This document shows, piece after piece, positions 1 through 11,184 of a DNA stretch of 64,000 bases. The notes under the pieces were generated by a model. That model worked only from the letters and a program-made list of their open reading frames with translations, was not told the origin of the DNA and made no database searches. Positions within the stretch are counted from its first letter, which is position 1. The number at the start of each line of letters is the position of its first letter. This DNA comes from Plasmopara viticola (lineage: Eukaryota; Oomycota; Peronosporomycetes; Peronosporales; Peronosporaceae): contig MBPM02000005.1 in assembly GCA_001695595.3 (NCBI GenBank), positions 1,736,001-1,800,000 on the forward strand, given 5' to 3'. The translations under genes and the position numbers were made by a program.

Positions 1-638
1 AAGAACAATTGATATGGATATTGACGGTTATAAGCTTTTCAACCACCTTTGGGTGATTGATTATCCATCAATATACGTCGGTTTACCAATTCAACAAAAG
101 TGGTACGGTAATAATTATAGGGAAATGTTACCGGGCAGGCACTTTTCGCTAACGGGCAGGCACTGATGTTCATATGAATTAAATTGATTGGCATTTCTTC
201 TCTGTGATTGGCTGGAGGGCTTATTCTCGGTTGTGATACCAATTCTCATATGCTACACCAATCTCAGATGCAACTTATCCCAAAACTACTTTTCGACGTC
301 AAAACCGCGACTTTCCACGCAACTTTGACGTATTCTTATTTGCGTGGAAAGTCATATGTTTCCCTGTATGAAACACGCCTAAGATGTAACTGATGTATAT
401 GCGACGAACATGCTTTTCAGGTGCTAACACACATTCGAGTCCTTAATGACTTGCTCGCTATTGTCGTCTCGCTTAGCGATCGAGCACCTGAAGTAGGCCC
501 TCGATGTATTGACATGTCTATTCTTTCCAGAAGTAAAGGAAACGACCAACGCCTCGCGCTTTCGGGACGAACCCTTATGATACAATTATCATAGCTAAGC
601 AACCGCTTCATTTTCCTTAGAATTTTCTGTAGCTAAAA

Positions 639-1040
639 TGTAAGGATGGGATGGCGGTGTCCTACGGCACGCCATCACCATCCCAGTGTCGCACTGCCAA
701 ATGCTTGGCAGGGAACGATGCAAGTACATATGGTGGTACTTGCATCCAATAAAAATAACATAAACAAAACATTTGCCTAGTTTATATTCAAAAACGAAAT
801 TTTCATATTGGGTGTGTCCTACGTGGACTCCGTTGAATTTCTCACATACAACTTGAAGAAAGAAAAGAAAAAATAGGAAGAGGAAGTAGTTGCATTTCAT
901 TTCATTTTTAGTTCTCACTTTTAAATTTACTCTTCAATACACAAGCTTCCTCTTCCAGCCTTCGTCTCTACTCCGTCCTACGTCTGTCCTACCCTCGTCC
1001 TACCTATCGTCCGACGCCATAACTTGTGCCAAACCTTACA
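639..1040 (+). repeat. 5' LTR of the Gypsy element
   Basis: 402 bp, TG...CA termini with short inverted ends TGTAAGG/CCTTACA. Expected to hold the promoter and polyadenylation signals of the element; a purine-rich stretch lies around 855-890. A TGG-starting candidate primer-binding site begins at 1043, two bases after the LTR, as is usual for Ty3/Gypsy; I cannot assign the tRNA. Confidence 0.93.
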
Positions 1041-1386
1041 TCTGGTAGCACTTGTTGGTCCAAGTTTTTGGGAACTTTTGACCGAGCCACTGGGGGGGAG
1101 GTCTTAGTTTCTACTGGTATATTCACTGGGTGCTATAAGCGGAAGGTGTTTTGCCAGAGGGTTGTCTTGGGTTGCCTAAATCTCTTTGAGAATTGTAACT
1201 GGTTGTTACGGTTGCTCGGTTGTTGTGACATCACATTGGAAGCTCCATCTTTTGGGTCTGTGAAATTGTGCTTTTTAAGCCTGTTCCGCCACTAGAACTG
1301 CGGAGGATAACTTTCCTTTAGTCGCTAATACCTTAGCTTGATCCGTTTCCGTTGTTGCGATTCATATTCTTGAGTTTTTTTTGTGA

Positions 1387-1713
1387 ATGGGAAAACGAAA
1401 AACCCGTGAACCTGAAGACGATTTTCAACAAGACTTCGATCGCGTCTCTGTCAACTCCAATCAGCTCCAAAAGTTACGCCGCGATCTTTGGCTCACTACC
1501 GTCAAGCAAAACAAGATCGTCACTCTTATTCGCCACGAAGAGCCTGAAGCCGCCAACTCTGACACCAGAAACTTACTCCATTACTTCGCCAAACTAGCTC
1601 GCCGCCGCATTCAACAGCTGGACGAACTCACTTCTGGTTATTTGGATCGTCAATTGCACGCCTACAAGAAATCACTCAAGAAAAATCCTCATAAAAAACC
1701 TCGTTTGCATTAA
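1387..1713 (+). pseudogene. Small basic ORF upstream of gag in the Gypsy element
   Basis: An ATG-started 108-residue ORF between the 5' LTR and gag. It is rich in Lys, Arg, Gln and Asp, starts MGKRKTREPEDD and ends with a basic KKNPHKKPRLH tail. I recognise no domain. It may be the N-terminal part of Gag, separated from the main gag frame by a frameshift and stop, or a separate accessory ORF of this family. It is the only ORF over 100 codons in the leader, and the gag frame starts 53 bp after it. Confidence 0.5.
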
Positions 1714-1766
1714 ATTAAACTTTCATTTTGTTTTAAATATGAGTTCTATCAACCTTAGCTCAACAA

Positions 1767-2625
1767 ATGATGGAAATGATACAAAAACAACAAGAACTCA
1801 TTGAGGTTATTACGTCACGGCAATCAGAAGTCAAGATCGATGGACTCAAGTTACCTTCGTTTTATGGACGTGTTGGTGAATCTGTGGACATGTATGTGGA
1901 CCAAGTTGCTCGTTATTTCGATGCCAAGAACATTAAATGGCAAGATCCAACTCAATCTAGTCGAATCATTGCTATGATGACCGCTAACTTTCGTGAAAAT
2001 GCTGCTGCATGGTATATGCTAGCCAAAGACACCGCCAAGGACGTTCAAGATCTTATTCAGAATATTACTATTGAATTTGTTCTCCTGATATTCAAGAACG
2101 CTTACGTGACCAACTTTACTCTCTGAAACAAAAGCGTTGTCAGAAATTAGAAGAGTATATCTCCAAGTATCGAGTCGCCATTATGCAAGTCAAAGACATG
2201 AGTGATCTAGATAAAATCACTAATTTCGTTCGTGGCTCGAAAGTCCGATAAAAGAAGAAGTCCAATATCGTCTTTGCAAAACAGTCTCTGAAGCTCTCTC
2301 TATAGCTCTTGAATATGAGCGCTCGCATAGAAATTTCAACTCCTCCAATGGGAATCGTCGTTCATTCCGTCGATTTGATCATAGAAAAGATCACACCCAT
2401 CGGTCTAATCAGCGAGATTCCGAGCCAGAATTAATGGAAATAGATTCTACTCAAGCTTTCAATCAAAAGAGAAATAAGTCATCAAAGTTTTGCCGATATT
2501 GCAAGAAAAGTGGACATATCATCGACGACTGTTATAAGCGCAAGAATCAAGAAAATCGCCGCAACAATAATTCAAATAACGGAGACTCAAACCGTTTCGT
2601 CGTCAAGAAGAGCGTACTGCCATAA
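1767..2625 (+). pseudogene. gag: gag (nucleocapsid) with frameshifts
   Basis: Capsid and nucleocapsid region of the Gypsy element, which packages the element RNA. The 1767-2126 frame has a retrotransposon Gag-like core (KLPSFYGR, then an AAAWY stretch). The same homology continues in other frames from about 2080 onward, showing at least one frameshift there and another near 2250. A CCHC zinc knuckle (C-x2-C-x4-H-x4-C) is at 2491-2532 in the 2434-2625 frame, followed by a basic Asn-rich tail ending at a stop at 2623-2625. Not functional as a single protein in this copy. Confidence 0.8.
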
Positions 2626-2684
2626 ATTACTTCGACAATGATAGTGAAGAAGGTCAAGAAATATTCGAAATTAACGACATCGCT

Positions 2685-5600
2685 ATGGCTAAAGTACAAG
2701 AATTTGCTTCCAACGAATGGATCAGAAAAGATGGCCTCTGTGAAGGCACAAAGGTGAATATTATGCTCGACACTGGAGCATCCTGCAATGTTATTCGTCC
2801 TGGTCTATCAAGCAACATGACAAAGACGACACTCTCTCAAGTAACACGATTCGATGGAAGCAAGACAGAAAGGCGAAACATCAAGAAAGGAGAAGTGTCT
2901 TTCGAAGTTGAAGGTTGTAATTTCGACAATGTACCAGTCATGGAATGGCCAATGGGAAATACCCACGACATCATATTAGGAAAGCCATGGTTTACAAAGT
3001 ATCAACCTATTATTAATTGGCGTACTCATCAAGTCCAAGTCCCTGTGTTCAAAGAAGTCAAAGCCACAGCAGAAGAAATATCTGAGGTTAACAGGCGCAC
3101 TTTTCAACAAAACATAAAGCAACAAGCGTATGAAGAAGTCTATAGAGTCAAAGTGTGTAGCGTCCGTGAAGATGAAAAAAATCCAGAACTAATTCAAGAT
3201 TTGTTCGAGAAATATTCGGATGTATTCCTTGAAGCATTACCTGATGGACTTCCACCATCTAGAAGAGTCGAGTTTGAACTCAACATGAAAAAGGATGCAA
3301 CTCCAAGTCATCGTGCTCCTTTCCGCCTTTCCAAAACAGAACAAGATGCACTCGAATTGTTTGTCAAAGAAAAACTCAAGAAAGATTGGATCGAACTTTC
3401 CGATTCTCCATGGGTTTCAAGCATTTTTGGTATTCCGAAGAAAGATTCGGAATCAGGCAAGCAATATTCTCGCTCCGAATGGGTTCGATCTGGAAACGCA
3501 ACTTTACCTATTCGATGGGTTATAGACTTTCGCTATATCAATTCACAGACCAACGTTCCAAAGATACCTTTGCCAAAAATAGAAGAACTTTTCGATAAAA
3601 TGGTTGGTTGTGAGATTTATTCGGTACTCGATTTAGCTCAAAGTTATCATCAAATGCGAATTTCCAAAGATAGTCAAAAATACACCGCTTTTCGTACTCA
3701 TTCCGAAACTTACCAATGGTGTGTAGCTTCAATGGGCCTTGCTAGAATGCCTGGAGTATGGTCTCGACTTATGAGAGTTCTTTTTGGAAAATTTATATTT
3801 TTGGTTGTATATCTCGATGATATTTGTGTTTTCTCGCATAATATGCAAGAACATCTCGAACATTTGGAATCCTTATTCCATGAATTGCGTGAAGCAAAGT
3901 TGAATGCCCATGCTAAGAAGTGTCATTTTGGGCAAAATCAAGTCAAATTTTTGGGTCATACAGTATCACAACAAGGTCTCTCAATGGACGAATCCAAGAC
4001 TGAAGCTATAGAAAATTGGCCAGAACCAACCAATCAAAAAGAACTTTAAAGTTTTCTCGGTTTAGCTGGTTATTACCGACGTTTTATTTGCAATTTTGCA
4101 CATCTAGCTATTCCTCTCGGACCTTTAGTCAAGAAAGAACATGATTGGAAATGGGGTCAAGAACAGTCAAACGCCTTTCAAGCGATCAAGAACGCACTGA
4201 AGACCGCACCGGTTCTTAAGCTGCCAGACTTTGATAAATCTTTCCTTGTTACTACGGATGCGTCAGGCTATTGTGTTGGTGGAGTTTTATCTCAACTACA
4301 TGGCACAGAAGATCACCCGGTTGCTTTTTACTCGAAAAAGCTTGGTGTTCATGAAGTCAATTGGCCAACACATGAGAAAGAACTCTTCGCGATTAAACTC
4401 GCTTTGGAAAAATGGAGACATTACCTGTATGGTCGCCCTTTCGACATCTATACAGACAACAGCGCATGTAAATGGCTTTTACATCATCCCAAAGTTTCGC
4501 CAAAACTCGCTCGATTTCTGACATTCTTTGCTCAGTTCGTGTTTACACTCCATCATTTAGCCGGAAAGCAAAATGTGGTCGCAGACGCATTGTCTCGCCC
4601 ACCAGTTCAACAATCTCGCGACAAATCTGAAGTCAATCTTATCTCATCTTCTGAGATCGTCAAGGTCGATACGTCGCAGGTGCACGAATGCACAAAGGAT
4701 TGTCATCAAAGAGATTCACCATCTCGTCGTCATTATCGCGTTGTCATTAACAACTGTCACGTTTACAACATTTCTTCGCCTCTTGAAATTTCTGGGGGAG
4801 AGATGCATATCGTCAACGCCTCTGCGGAACAAGACGCAACAAATAATATGCCGTCAGCACAATACAAGTGGTAATGAGTTCGCTTCAGAATGGAAGAAAC
4901 AAACCTCATCATTTCTGAAAATCGATGGATTGATATTTTTAAAGACAAAGAACAAAGTACTTTGTTTGTGTGTTCCGGAAAACGATTTAGTTCGTACTAA
5001 AATAATTGAAGAATTTCATGATTCGCCTATTGCCGCACATCCTGGTGCAAGAAGAACTTATCTGCGAATTGCCCAATGGTACTATTGGAAAAATATGGAA
5101 ACCGACATTCGAGAATACGTCAAGAGCTGTGAGACTTGTGTAAGATGGAAACACAGCAATGCAAAGAAAAACGGCAAGTTGATGCCTCTTCCAATCCCAG
5201 AATATTGTTGGGATATCGTATCACTTGACTTCGTCACTGGTTTACCCATGTCAAATGGTTTCGATGCCATTTTAACTGTGTTGTGCAAGTTATCAAAACG
5301 CGCCAAGTATGGTAAAAGTAAAACAAATGATGACGCAGAAAAAGCTGCTCATTGTTTTTTCGATTTAGTCGTTCGACATCATGGATTGCCTCGTATTATC
5401 ATCAGCGATAGAGATCCTAAGTTTACTTCAAAATTTTGGAAGACTTTGACGGGAATTATGGGTATCAAGTTGAACATGACAACTTCGTATCGTGCCCAAG
5501 CCGACGGTCAAACGGAGCGACAAAATCTCATCTTAGAAGATTCTTTAAGATGTATGGTATCTTATCTTGGAAGTGACTGGTCTTCGGAATTGGGAAGTAT

Positions 5601-6350
5601 CGAATACGCACATTCTCATCTAGTCAGTGCCTCTACGAGATTTACACCGTTTGAGATCGATACAGGAAGAAAAGAACGAAATCCTTCTGGTAATTTTTCT
5701 CGCCTTATTGACACTCCGTCACAAGTACAGCCTATCTCCGAATATGCAAAAGCGTTTGCTGAAGAAAGACAGAAGATCATTGATATAGCTAAGAAGAACT
5801 TACTTAGAGCCCAGCAGTCACAGAAAAATCTTACGATCGCAAAAGAAGTGATGCGACTTTCAAACAAGGTGATTTAGTTATGCTGGATACTCGACGAATC
5901 CCTCTCAAACATGCCGCCAAAGACATTGATGTCAAAAGAGCTAAACTAGCTGCTCGAAAGATTGGACCTTACGAGATCGAACGCATGATCAACGAAAATG
6001 TTGCAAAACTTGTTTTACCAAGAAGTATGAAAGCGTTGAATCCGACTTTCAATACTGATGTTCTCAGCCACTACGTCTCAAATCCGACTAAGTTTCAGTC
6101 TCGAGTTATACTCAAAGCTTCTCGAATCATCATTGACGAGAAAACAGGTGATGAACTCCACGTTGTGAAGAAGCTGTTAAAGAAACGTCAATTCAACCGC
6201 AAGACAGAATGGTTAGTCCTATGGCATGGCCTCCCAGAGCATGAATCGCCATGGGAATGAGAATCCTCAATAAAACATGTCTCTCATTGGAAAGTTCTCG
6301 TCGACGATTTCAAAAACCGCCAACGAGAAGTCAAATCCCGGAGGATGTAA
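2685..6350 (+). pseudogene. pol: pol: protease, RT, RNase H, integrase, chromodomain (broken)
   Basis: Polyprotein that copies and integrates the element. Visible parts: aspartic protease LDTGA at about 2766; reverse transcriptase with catalytic YLDD near 3808; an in-frame TAA at 4047-4049; RNase H (TTDAS near 4250, ADALSRP near 4580); frame change between about 4865 and 4875; integrase zinc finger HHCC at about 5017-5146 and DDE triad Asp ~5227, Asp ~5405, Glu ~5513; a further frame change at 5840-5852; chromodomain ending near 6257; in-frame TGA at 6258-6260; final stop 6348-6350 inside the 3' LTR. A chromodomain on integrase is the mark of chromoviruses and is thought to steer insertion to particular chromatin. 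Confidence 0.92.
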
Positions 6351-6747
6351 GGATGGGATGGCTGTGTCCTACGGCACGCCATCACCATCCCAGTGTCGCA
6401 CTGCCAAATGCTTGGCAGGGAACGATGCAAGTATATATGGTGGTACTTGCATCCAATAAAGATAACAAAAACAAAACATTTGCCTAGTTTATATTCAAGA
6501 ACGAAATTTTCATATTGGGTGTGTCCTACGTGGACTCAGTTGAATTTCTCACATTCAACTTGAAGAAAGAAAAGAAAAAATAGGAAGAGGAAGTAGTTGC
6601 ATTTCATTTCATTTTTAGTTCTCACTTTTAAATTTACTCTTCAATACACAAGCTTCCTCTTCCAGCCTTCGTCTCTACTCCGTCCTACGTCTGTCGTACC
6701 TTCGTCCTACCGATCGTCCGACGCCATAACTTGTGCCAAACCTTACA
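6346..6747 (+). repeat. 3' LTR of the Gypsy element
   Basis: 402 bp, same length as the 5' LTR with roughly 10 substitutions and no indels that I can see. The purines GGAGGA just before it (6340-6345) are the candidate polypurine tract. The pol frame runs through this junction and stops at 6348-6350 inside the LTR. Confidence 0.93.
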
Positions 6748-6840
6748 TAAAACTTATGATTAAATGCCAATCAATTTTATTCATATAAACATCAGTGCCT
6801 ATGCCCGTTAGCGAAAAGTGCCTGCCCTGTATCATTTCCC

Positions 6841-8721
6841 TAATTATATTGTAACAAACGAGTGGCTTCGGAAAAGGTTGGGGTGACACCCTCCTTCCAA
6901 GCGCGGGGGCTAAATGCCCGCGCGCTTCGGGCAGGTGCTATCGGGCATCTGCAGGTCTCTAACGAGTCTCACCCTCGACGCGACGGTCTCCAGCACCAGG
7001 GCGCCACCGGGTCTCTTACCAAGTCAGAGCTAATCAAAATAATGGAAGACCCTCACGACCTCGGTGTTGGCTGCACTGCCCGCCGAACGAGACCCGACGT
7101 ATGCGGACACCACTCTATGCCGTGGACTAGCCAGACTGAGCCTAGCACGTGCATAACTTGGCAACGCGATAACGTAATACGATACGATACAATACGAGTG
7201 TTTTTCAATGAAAGAAGTATATCACATCGGATGCTTTTCCATTGCAATTGATCCAAGATATCACAGCTTTCCAAGCAGAAGCATACTTTAATTGATGCAC
7301 AATACTTTACGTCACCAGATTGCCAGCATTTTGATATCATCGGTGAGTGAATACGTCGAGATTTGTGTTTAAAAGTGACAATTTGGAGGTTTGTTCTTGA
7401 CAATTTTATCCAGTCGAATTGGAACACTCAAGTCCAAGGTTTCGCTCGGAAAGCGGTTCTTCGTTTATGGAAGAACGAGGATTTTCATCAAGAGATGATC
7501 TCATACACCTTTCTCTCGCACGACGAGAGTATAAGTCGAAGGAAGCCCTTTTTCAACTCGTGATCGCGTACACTAGAGTCAACCGCTTTGTTAAGATGTT
7601 GTACAAGTGTGTGTGTCTGTACGAAGCACTCCTTTCACCGAAAATTACTCGTATGTTTTAATATAGTTTGAGCCGTACCTTTTTTTAAGATAAATACTTC
7701 CCAAAATTATGACATTTATTGTAACGCTTTAGCAATGTGATCCTCGTTCAAATCGGTGGTGTCTAAAATTTTGCGATGACTCAATTTCGGTCGTACGTAT
7801 TTTCAGATAAAATTTGTTGCTATCGGGCTTTCAGATACGTTATCTATTCGCCCTTTCTAGATTTTGTACGTACCTTGTACACAAGAATTACGGGACACAT
7901 TGCTAACGTCGGATAGTCCAGCTTTCGAGAAAGCAAATTTTCTTGGCTTTGAAGATGTTGCAACTCGTTGCAGCATTAACAAGTGACGGCAGTCGATGGA
8001 CGGCTGACGAAGCACGTCAATGAAAAGTGAGGTGAAAACATAATGGATTGGTGCAATGTACACATTGACGTTGTTTGTATCGGGGGTAGAGAAACGATTC
8101 ACTTCTATTCTTGTGAAAATTGCAGTGGCCAAGTTGGATGGAAAATGTGTCAATCTTTGTAGCCAGGCACAATGGATGGGCAGTCGCTTTCGTCACACTT
8201 GCCACTACTGTTGGGAATGCTGCACCACAGCTTGGAGGACAAATGGACGTGCCAATTGATGTGGAGGTCGTAGTGCCGTGATGATTGTCAAAAAATAGTT
8301 GACAATTTGCACGTTAAAGGTGGAAGCTCATTGGCTTTTAAGCTCGATTATATTGGAAATTAAGTGTGGTTAAATTGCCGAAAAAGAAAGGAGAACAGAC
8401 GGAAACTACAGAATTTGACTGTGAGTTGTTATCTAAGAATAGATACAGATCCATGAAAGTTTGCGAGGTGTCTCCTAAGTGACGTTGCCGAAAATAATAT
8501 GCACTGCGTGCCAATATCCGATCTGCAATAAACACAAGGGTTGTTTTAATGCAAGTTTGCTAATTTACTCTCTCTGGTAAAATAAGAGGAGCTCATAGTT
8601 AACCACGTACTTATATGTAAATACACTACACTTGATCTAATTCGTAAAGCAAAGAAGTGGAGTCTATTTAGCCGATCATACGATCGTGCTCGAGTTGTGG
8701 ATGCAAGATTTAAAGTTCTAT
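6841..8721. other. Gene-poor stretch with one coding-like ORF
   Basis: After the MITE duplication, 6850-7150 is GC-richer than its surroundings and may be a fragment of an old LTR or repeat; no terminal repeats are clear. A plus-strand frame at 7419-7661 (80 codons, Ser/Arg-rich then Leu/Lys-rich, no ATG at its start, in-frame ATG near 7467) has protein-like composition but no family I know. The rest (7662-8721) has only short overlapping ORFs on both strands and I see nothing definite. Confidence 0.3.
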
Positions 8722-9208
8722 TTACTGGGCCATTTCATTGACTTTTCGTCGCTGGACTTCAGCAAGTTTGCGTTCTGCTTGGAATTTAAGTATTTCCTTA
8801 GCGCCAGCAGCGAAGGATTCAACATCTTCTGGCGCAAACACATCCTCATCAACTGAGATCTCAGCTTTTCCACGTCCAAATCAGCGAAACGCCTTTGTTT
8901 TTTCGGAGCATAAGTACCTTTCACTCAAGCACATTGCTTTTTTTTCATAGAAGCATCGTATCATCCGATTCGTGAATCCGGTCACGAACAGTGCAATGAG
9001 ATGAGCCAATGCGTCTGAAATAAGCGAAGTTGCCTTTGATAGCCCGTCCATAAACATCAAATTTTGATAGATCGTAATTTCGAATTTTGCAGATTTTCTG
9101 AATTGCTTTGTCAATGAACTCATTACTCGACTCGACAGAGGTTCCTTGCGGCTTATCAACTGACGTGAACTCCAAATGATTAGTCAAATCGTGATCAGTG
9201 TATGCCAT
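8722..9208 (-). pseudogene. Decayed coding relic, unknown protein
   Basis: Starts with an ATG at 9208 and reads about 87 codons of well-composed protein (acidic and hydrophobic, for example KFDVYGRAIKGNF) to a stop near 8945. Coding character then resumes in another frame and runs to a stop at 8722-8724 with an acidic, coiled-coil-like tail (AGAKEILKFQAERKLAEVQ). A stop at 8881-8883 precedes this tail, so the gene has at least two breaks. I do not recognise the family. A similar AT-rich relic on the same strand lies 300 bp upstream at 9501-9895 and could be part of the same locus. Confidence 0.4.
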
Positions 9209-9500
9209 ATCAGCAGCGGTATCCAGCGAAAAGGCATGTTAAACCATTGTTGAATGGTTTGAGTACTTGATTTACATTTCCTCGTGTGTTTACTTTTGAA
9301 AGTGAAAGCGATTTATTGCTGCGATGTGGCTAAAGATCTGTACACGATCTGAAAACTCAATGTAAGAGACTCCAACATCGCGTATATATGTAAAAACCTC
9401 CCTTAGTATGTATTTGGCAATAGCCTTGCACTATGCAACAAAAAATCTGTGTGGTAGCAATATGCGTATATAATTTAACACCATCGTCCATTCTACGCGA
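9209..9500. other. Spacer between two relics
   Basis: AT-rich DNA without a supported feature; no ORF with protein-like composition was seen on either strand. Confidence 0.4.
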
Positions 9501-9895
9501 TCAATTAGTCACGAGAAAGTCAATGCCGTCTTCGTAGTTTGCAAAGTTGCAATCGATATATTCAAGTGCGTGCTTAAACGCGGCCATATAATCGGTAGTT
9601 ATTTGAGGAACTATTTCATCAATCGTCATCTCATATGCATTGATTTCTGCATTGGTGAGCTTTTGATCGCATTGCCAATGAAGACTTCATTACACTCATG
9701 CTTCAACTGCCCATGAGCAAATTTAACCAATGCAGATCTAACAACATGGCTGTATAGCCAAACAAAGCTACGATTTTTTCCTTTGCCATCGACAATTTGC
9801 AACGCATGTGCATCTTTCACATCATAAAAATATTTTATACCTTTTCCATATAGTAAAAAGCTTACATTATCAACGCTACTAGCGTGCTTATTAGT
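9501..9895 (-). pseudogene. Decayed coding relic, unknown protein
   Basis: An open minus-strand frame from 9895 reads a compact, protein-like segment (YGKGIKYFYDVKDAHALQIV, then FVWLYSHVVRSALVKF) to about 9661. A one-base frame change there leads into a second segment with an acidic C-terminus (AAFKHALEYIDCNFANYEDG) and a TGA at 9501-9503. The two segments join smoothly in sense, so this is the 3' end of a broken gene of at least 130 codons. No start codon is seen. The family is unknown to me; composition is unlike the transposons and the GC-rich host genes here. Confidence 0.45.
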
Positions 9896-10123
9896 CTAAT
9901 GTTCGTATTGGTGCCCTTAATTATTTTAATCAAGAACTGTTCGACGACTGCTTCAGCAACTCGATCTACAACTGTATTGACAAACGCTTCAACGACGATT
10001 TTAGCAACTGATTTGGCGACGAGTACAAAAATTGATTATACAACTACTTTGGAGGCGGGTTCTAAAACCGGCTCTACAATCGGCTTGACGACTGTTTCAA
10101 AACTAATTCTACAATGGGCCTAA
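9884..10123 (+). other. Thr/Ser-rich low-complexity ORF
   Basis: A 79-codon frame dominated by Thr, Ser, Ala and Leu, built from degenerate short repeats of the type ACGACT/ACTGTAT/ACGATT about 18 bp apart. It starts with an ATG-like hydrophobic stretch that could mimic a signal sequence. It may be the remnant of a mucin-like secreted protein or only a degenerate simple repeat that happens to stay open. It overlaps the relic on the other strand by a few bases. Confidence 0.25.
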
Positions 10124-10240
10124 CAACTGGACTGAAATTACTTACGTGACCGCGCTGGTCTCAGCAGCGAAGTGTAGCCTTGTAGCATTCACAAGTACAG
10201 ATTTCGACAGAGCACATTTCCAAAATCACTATTATATATA

Positions 10241-10854
10241 GGGAAATGATACCGGGCAGGCACTTTTCGCTAACGGGCAGGCACTGATGTTCATATGAAT
10301 TAAATTGATTGGCATTTAATCATAATCTCGAGGCTACAGAAGAATTAAAACTTTCACGGAAAATGAAGCGGTTGCTTAGCTATGATAATTGTGACATAAG
10401 GGTTCGTCCCGAAAGTGCGGGGCGTTGATAGTTTCCTTTACTTCTGGAAAGAAAAGTCAATACATCGAGGGTCTACTTCAGGTGCTCGATCGCTAAGCGA
10501 GACGACAATTGCGAGCAGGTCATTAAGGACTCGAATGTGTGTTAGCACCTGAAAAGCATGTTCGTCGCATATACATCGGTTACATCTTACATCTTAGACG
10601 TGTTTCATATACGGAAATATATGACTTTCCACGCAACTAAGAATACGTCAAAGTTGCGCGGAAAGTCGCGGTTTTAACGTCGAAAAGTTGTTTTGGGATT
10701 ATTCATCTGAGATTGGTGTAGCATATGAGAATTGATATCACGACTGACAATTAACCCTCCAGCCAATCACAGAGAAGAAATGCCAATCAATATAATTCAT
10801 ATAAACATCAGTGTCTGCCCGTTAGCAAAAAGTGCCTGCTCGGTATCATTTCCC
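10241..10854 (-). mobile_element. MITE copy 2 (8-bp TSD, hAT/Merlin-like), intact
   Basis: 614 bp with ~77-bp terminal inverted repeats starting GGGAAATG, flanked by an 8-bp duplication TATATATA (10233-10240 and 10855-10862). The interior matches copy 1 in reverse orientation, including the GACTTTCCACGCAA hairpin and the segment ending CAGGTGCT. No coding capacity. The uninterrupted copy proves where copy 1 was split. Confidence 0.9.
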
Positions 10855-10940
10855 TATATATATTTTATATTCTAATAAACAAACATTAGAATAGAAAGTC
10901 TTTCAGACCTGAAAAATGCTCCCCAAAAAGTGTTCGAGTT

Positions 10941-11144
10941 TCACGAGCTAATCTCTACTCGGGCTTTCTCGGCCCGCTTGCGCGCTCTATACGCTTCTTG
11001 ATATTGAAAAACCTTGCCCTTGTCTCTTTTATTGTATTCTTTCTGCTTGGCCAACTTAGCCTCTCGATTCTTCCGATAGTAGCGTTTTTGTACTTCAAGA
11101 ATCGGCTCTTTATATATTTGATAATGGTTGGTTGAGTGTGTCAT
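10941..11144 (-). CDS. Small Lys/Arg-rich hypothetical protein
   Basis: ATG at 11144, 67 codons, TGA at 10941-10943. The body is a run of imperfect basic heptad-like repeats (RKNREAKLAKQKEYNKRDKG, then ARKRAEKAR) predicted to be a long charged helix. Such KEY/KEYR repeats are common in small proteins of giant viruses, phages and homing-endonuclease-associated ORFs, and also occur in some eukaryotic DNA-binding proteins. It sits between a MITE and an unusual repeat with a KYRGK-type relic. Could be intact, a gene fragment or a chance ORF; I cannot assign a function. Confidence 0.35.
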   Translation of the reverse strand: MTHSTNHYQIYKEPILEVQKRYYRKNREAKLAKQKEYNKRDKGKVFQYQEAYRARKRAEKARVEISS

Positions 11145-11184
11145 TTCTTATATACAAAGCTATATCCTTACAACGTTACAAATT

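Larger units (their letters stand above)
639..6747 (+). mobile_element. Ty3/Gypsy LTR retrotransposon (chromovirus-like), near complete but inactivated
   Basis: A 6109-bp element with two 402-bp LTRs beginning TGTAAGG and ending CCTTACA, flanked by a 5-bp target duplication TAAAA (634-638 and 6748-6752). Domain order is Gag (zinc knuckle), aspartic protease, reverse transcriptase, RNase H, integrase and a C-terminal chromodomain, the order of Ty3/Gypsy chromoviruses. I count about 10 differences between the LTRs by eye (~97.5% identity), so the insertion is fairly recent. Coding capacity is broken by several frameshifts and in-frame stops, so it is probably non-autonomous now. It sits inside a MITE copy. 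Confidence 0.95.
120..6840 (+). mobile_element. MITE copy 1 (8-bp TSD, hAT/Merlin-like), split by a retrotransposon
   Basis: A non-autonomous inverted-repeat element of about 607 bp, present as 120-638 plus 6753-6840. Its ~77-bp terminal inverted repeats start GGGAAATG and carry the doubled word GGGCAGGCAC. It is flanked by a perfect 8-bp target duplication TAATTATA at 112-119 and 6841-6848. The inside holds shorter inverted repeats (a GACTTTCCACGCAA hairpin near 308-355). No transposase is encoded. A second copy lies at 10241-10854 in reverse orientation. An 8-bp TSD fits hAT or Merlin transposases by family knowledge; the superfamily is inferred. The LTR element at 639-6747 jumped into it later. 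Confidence 0.88.
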
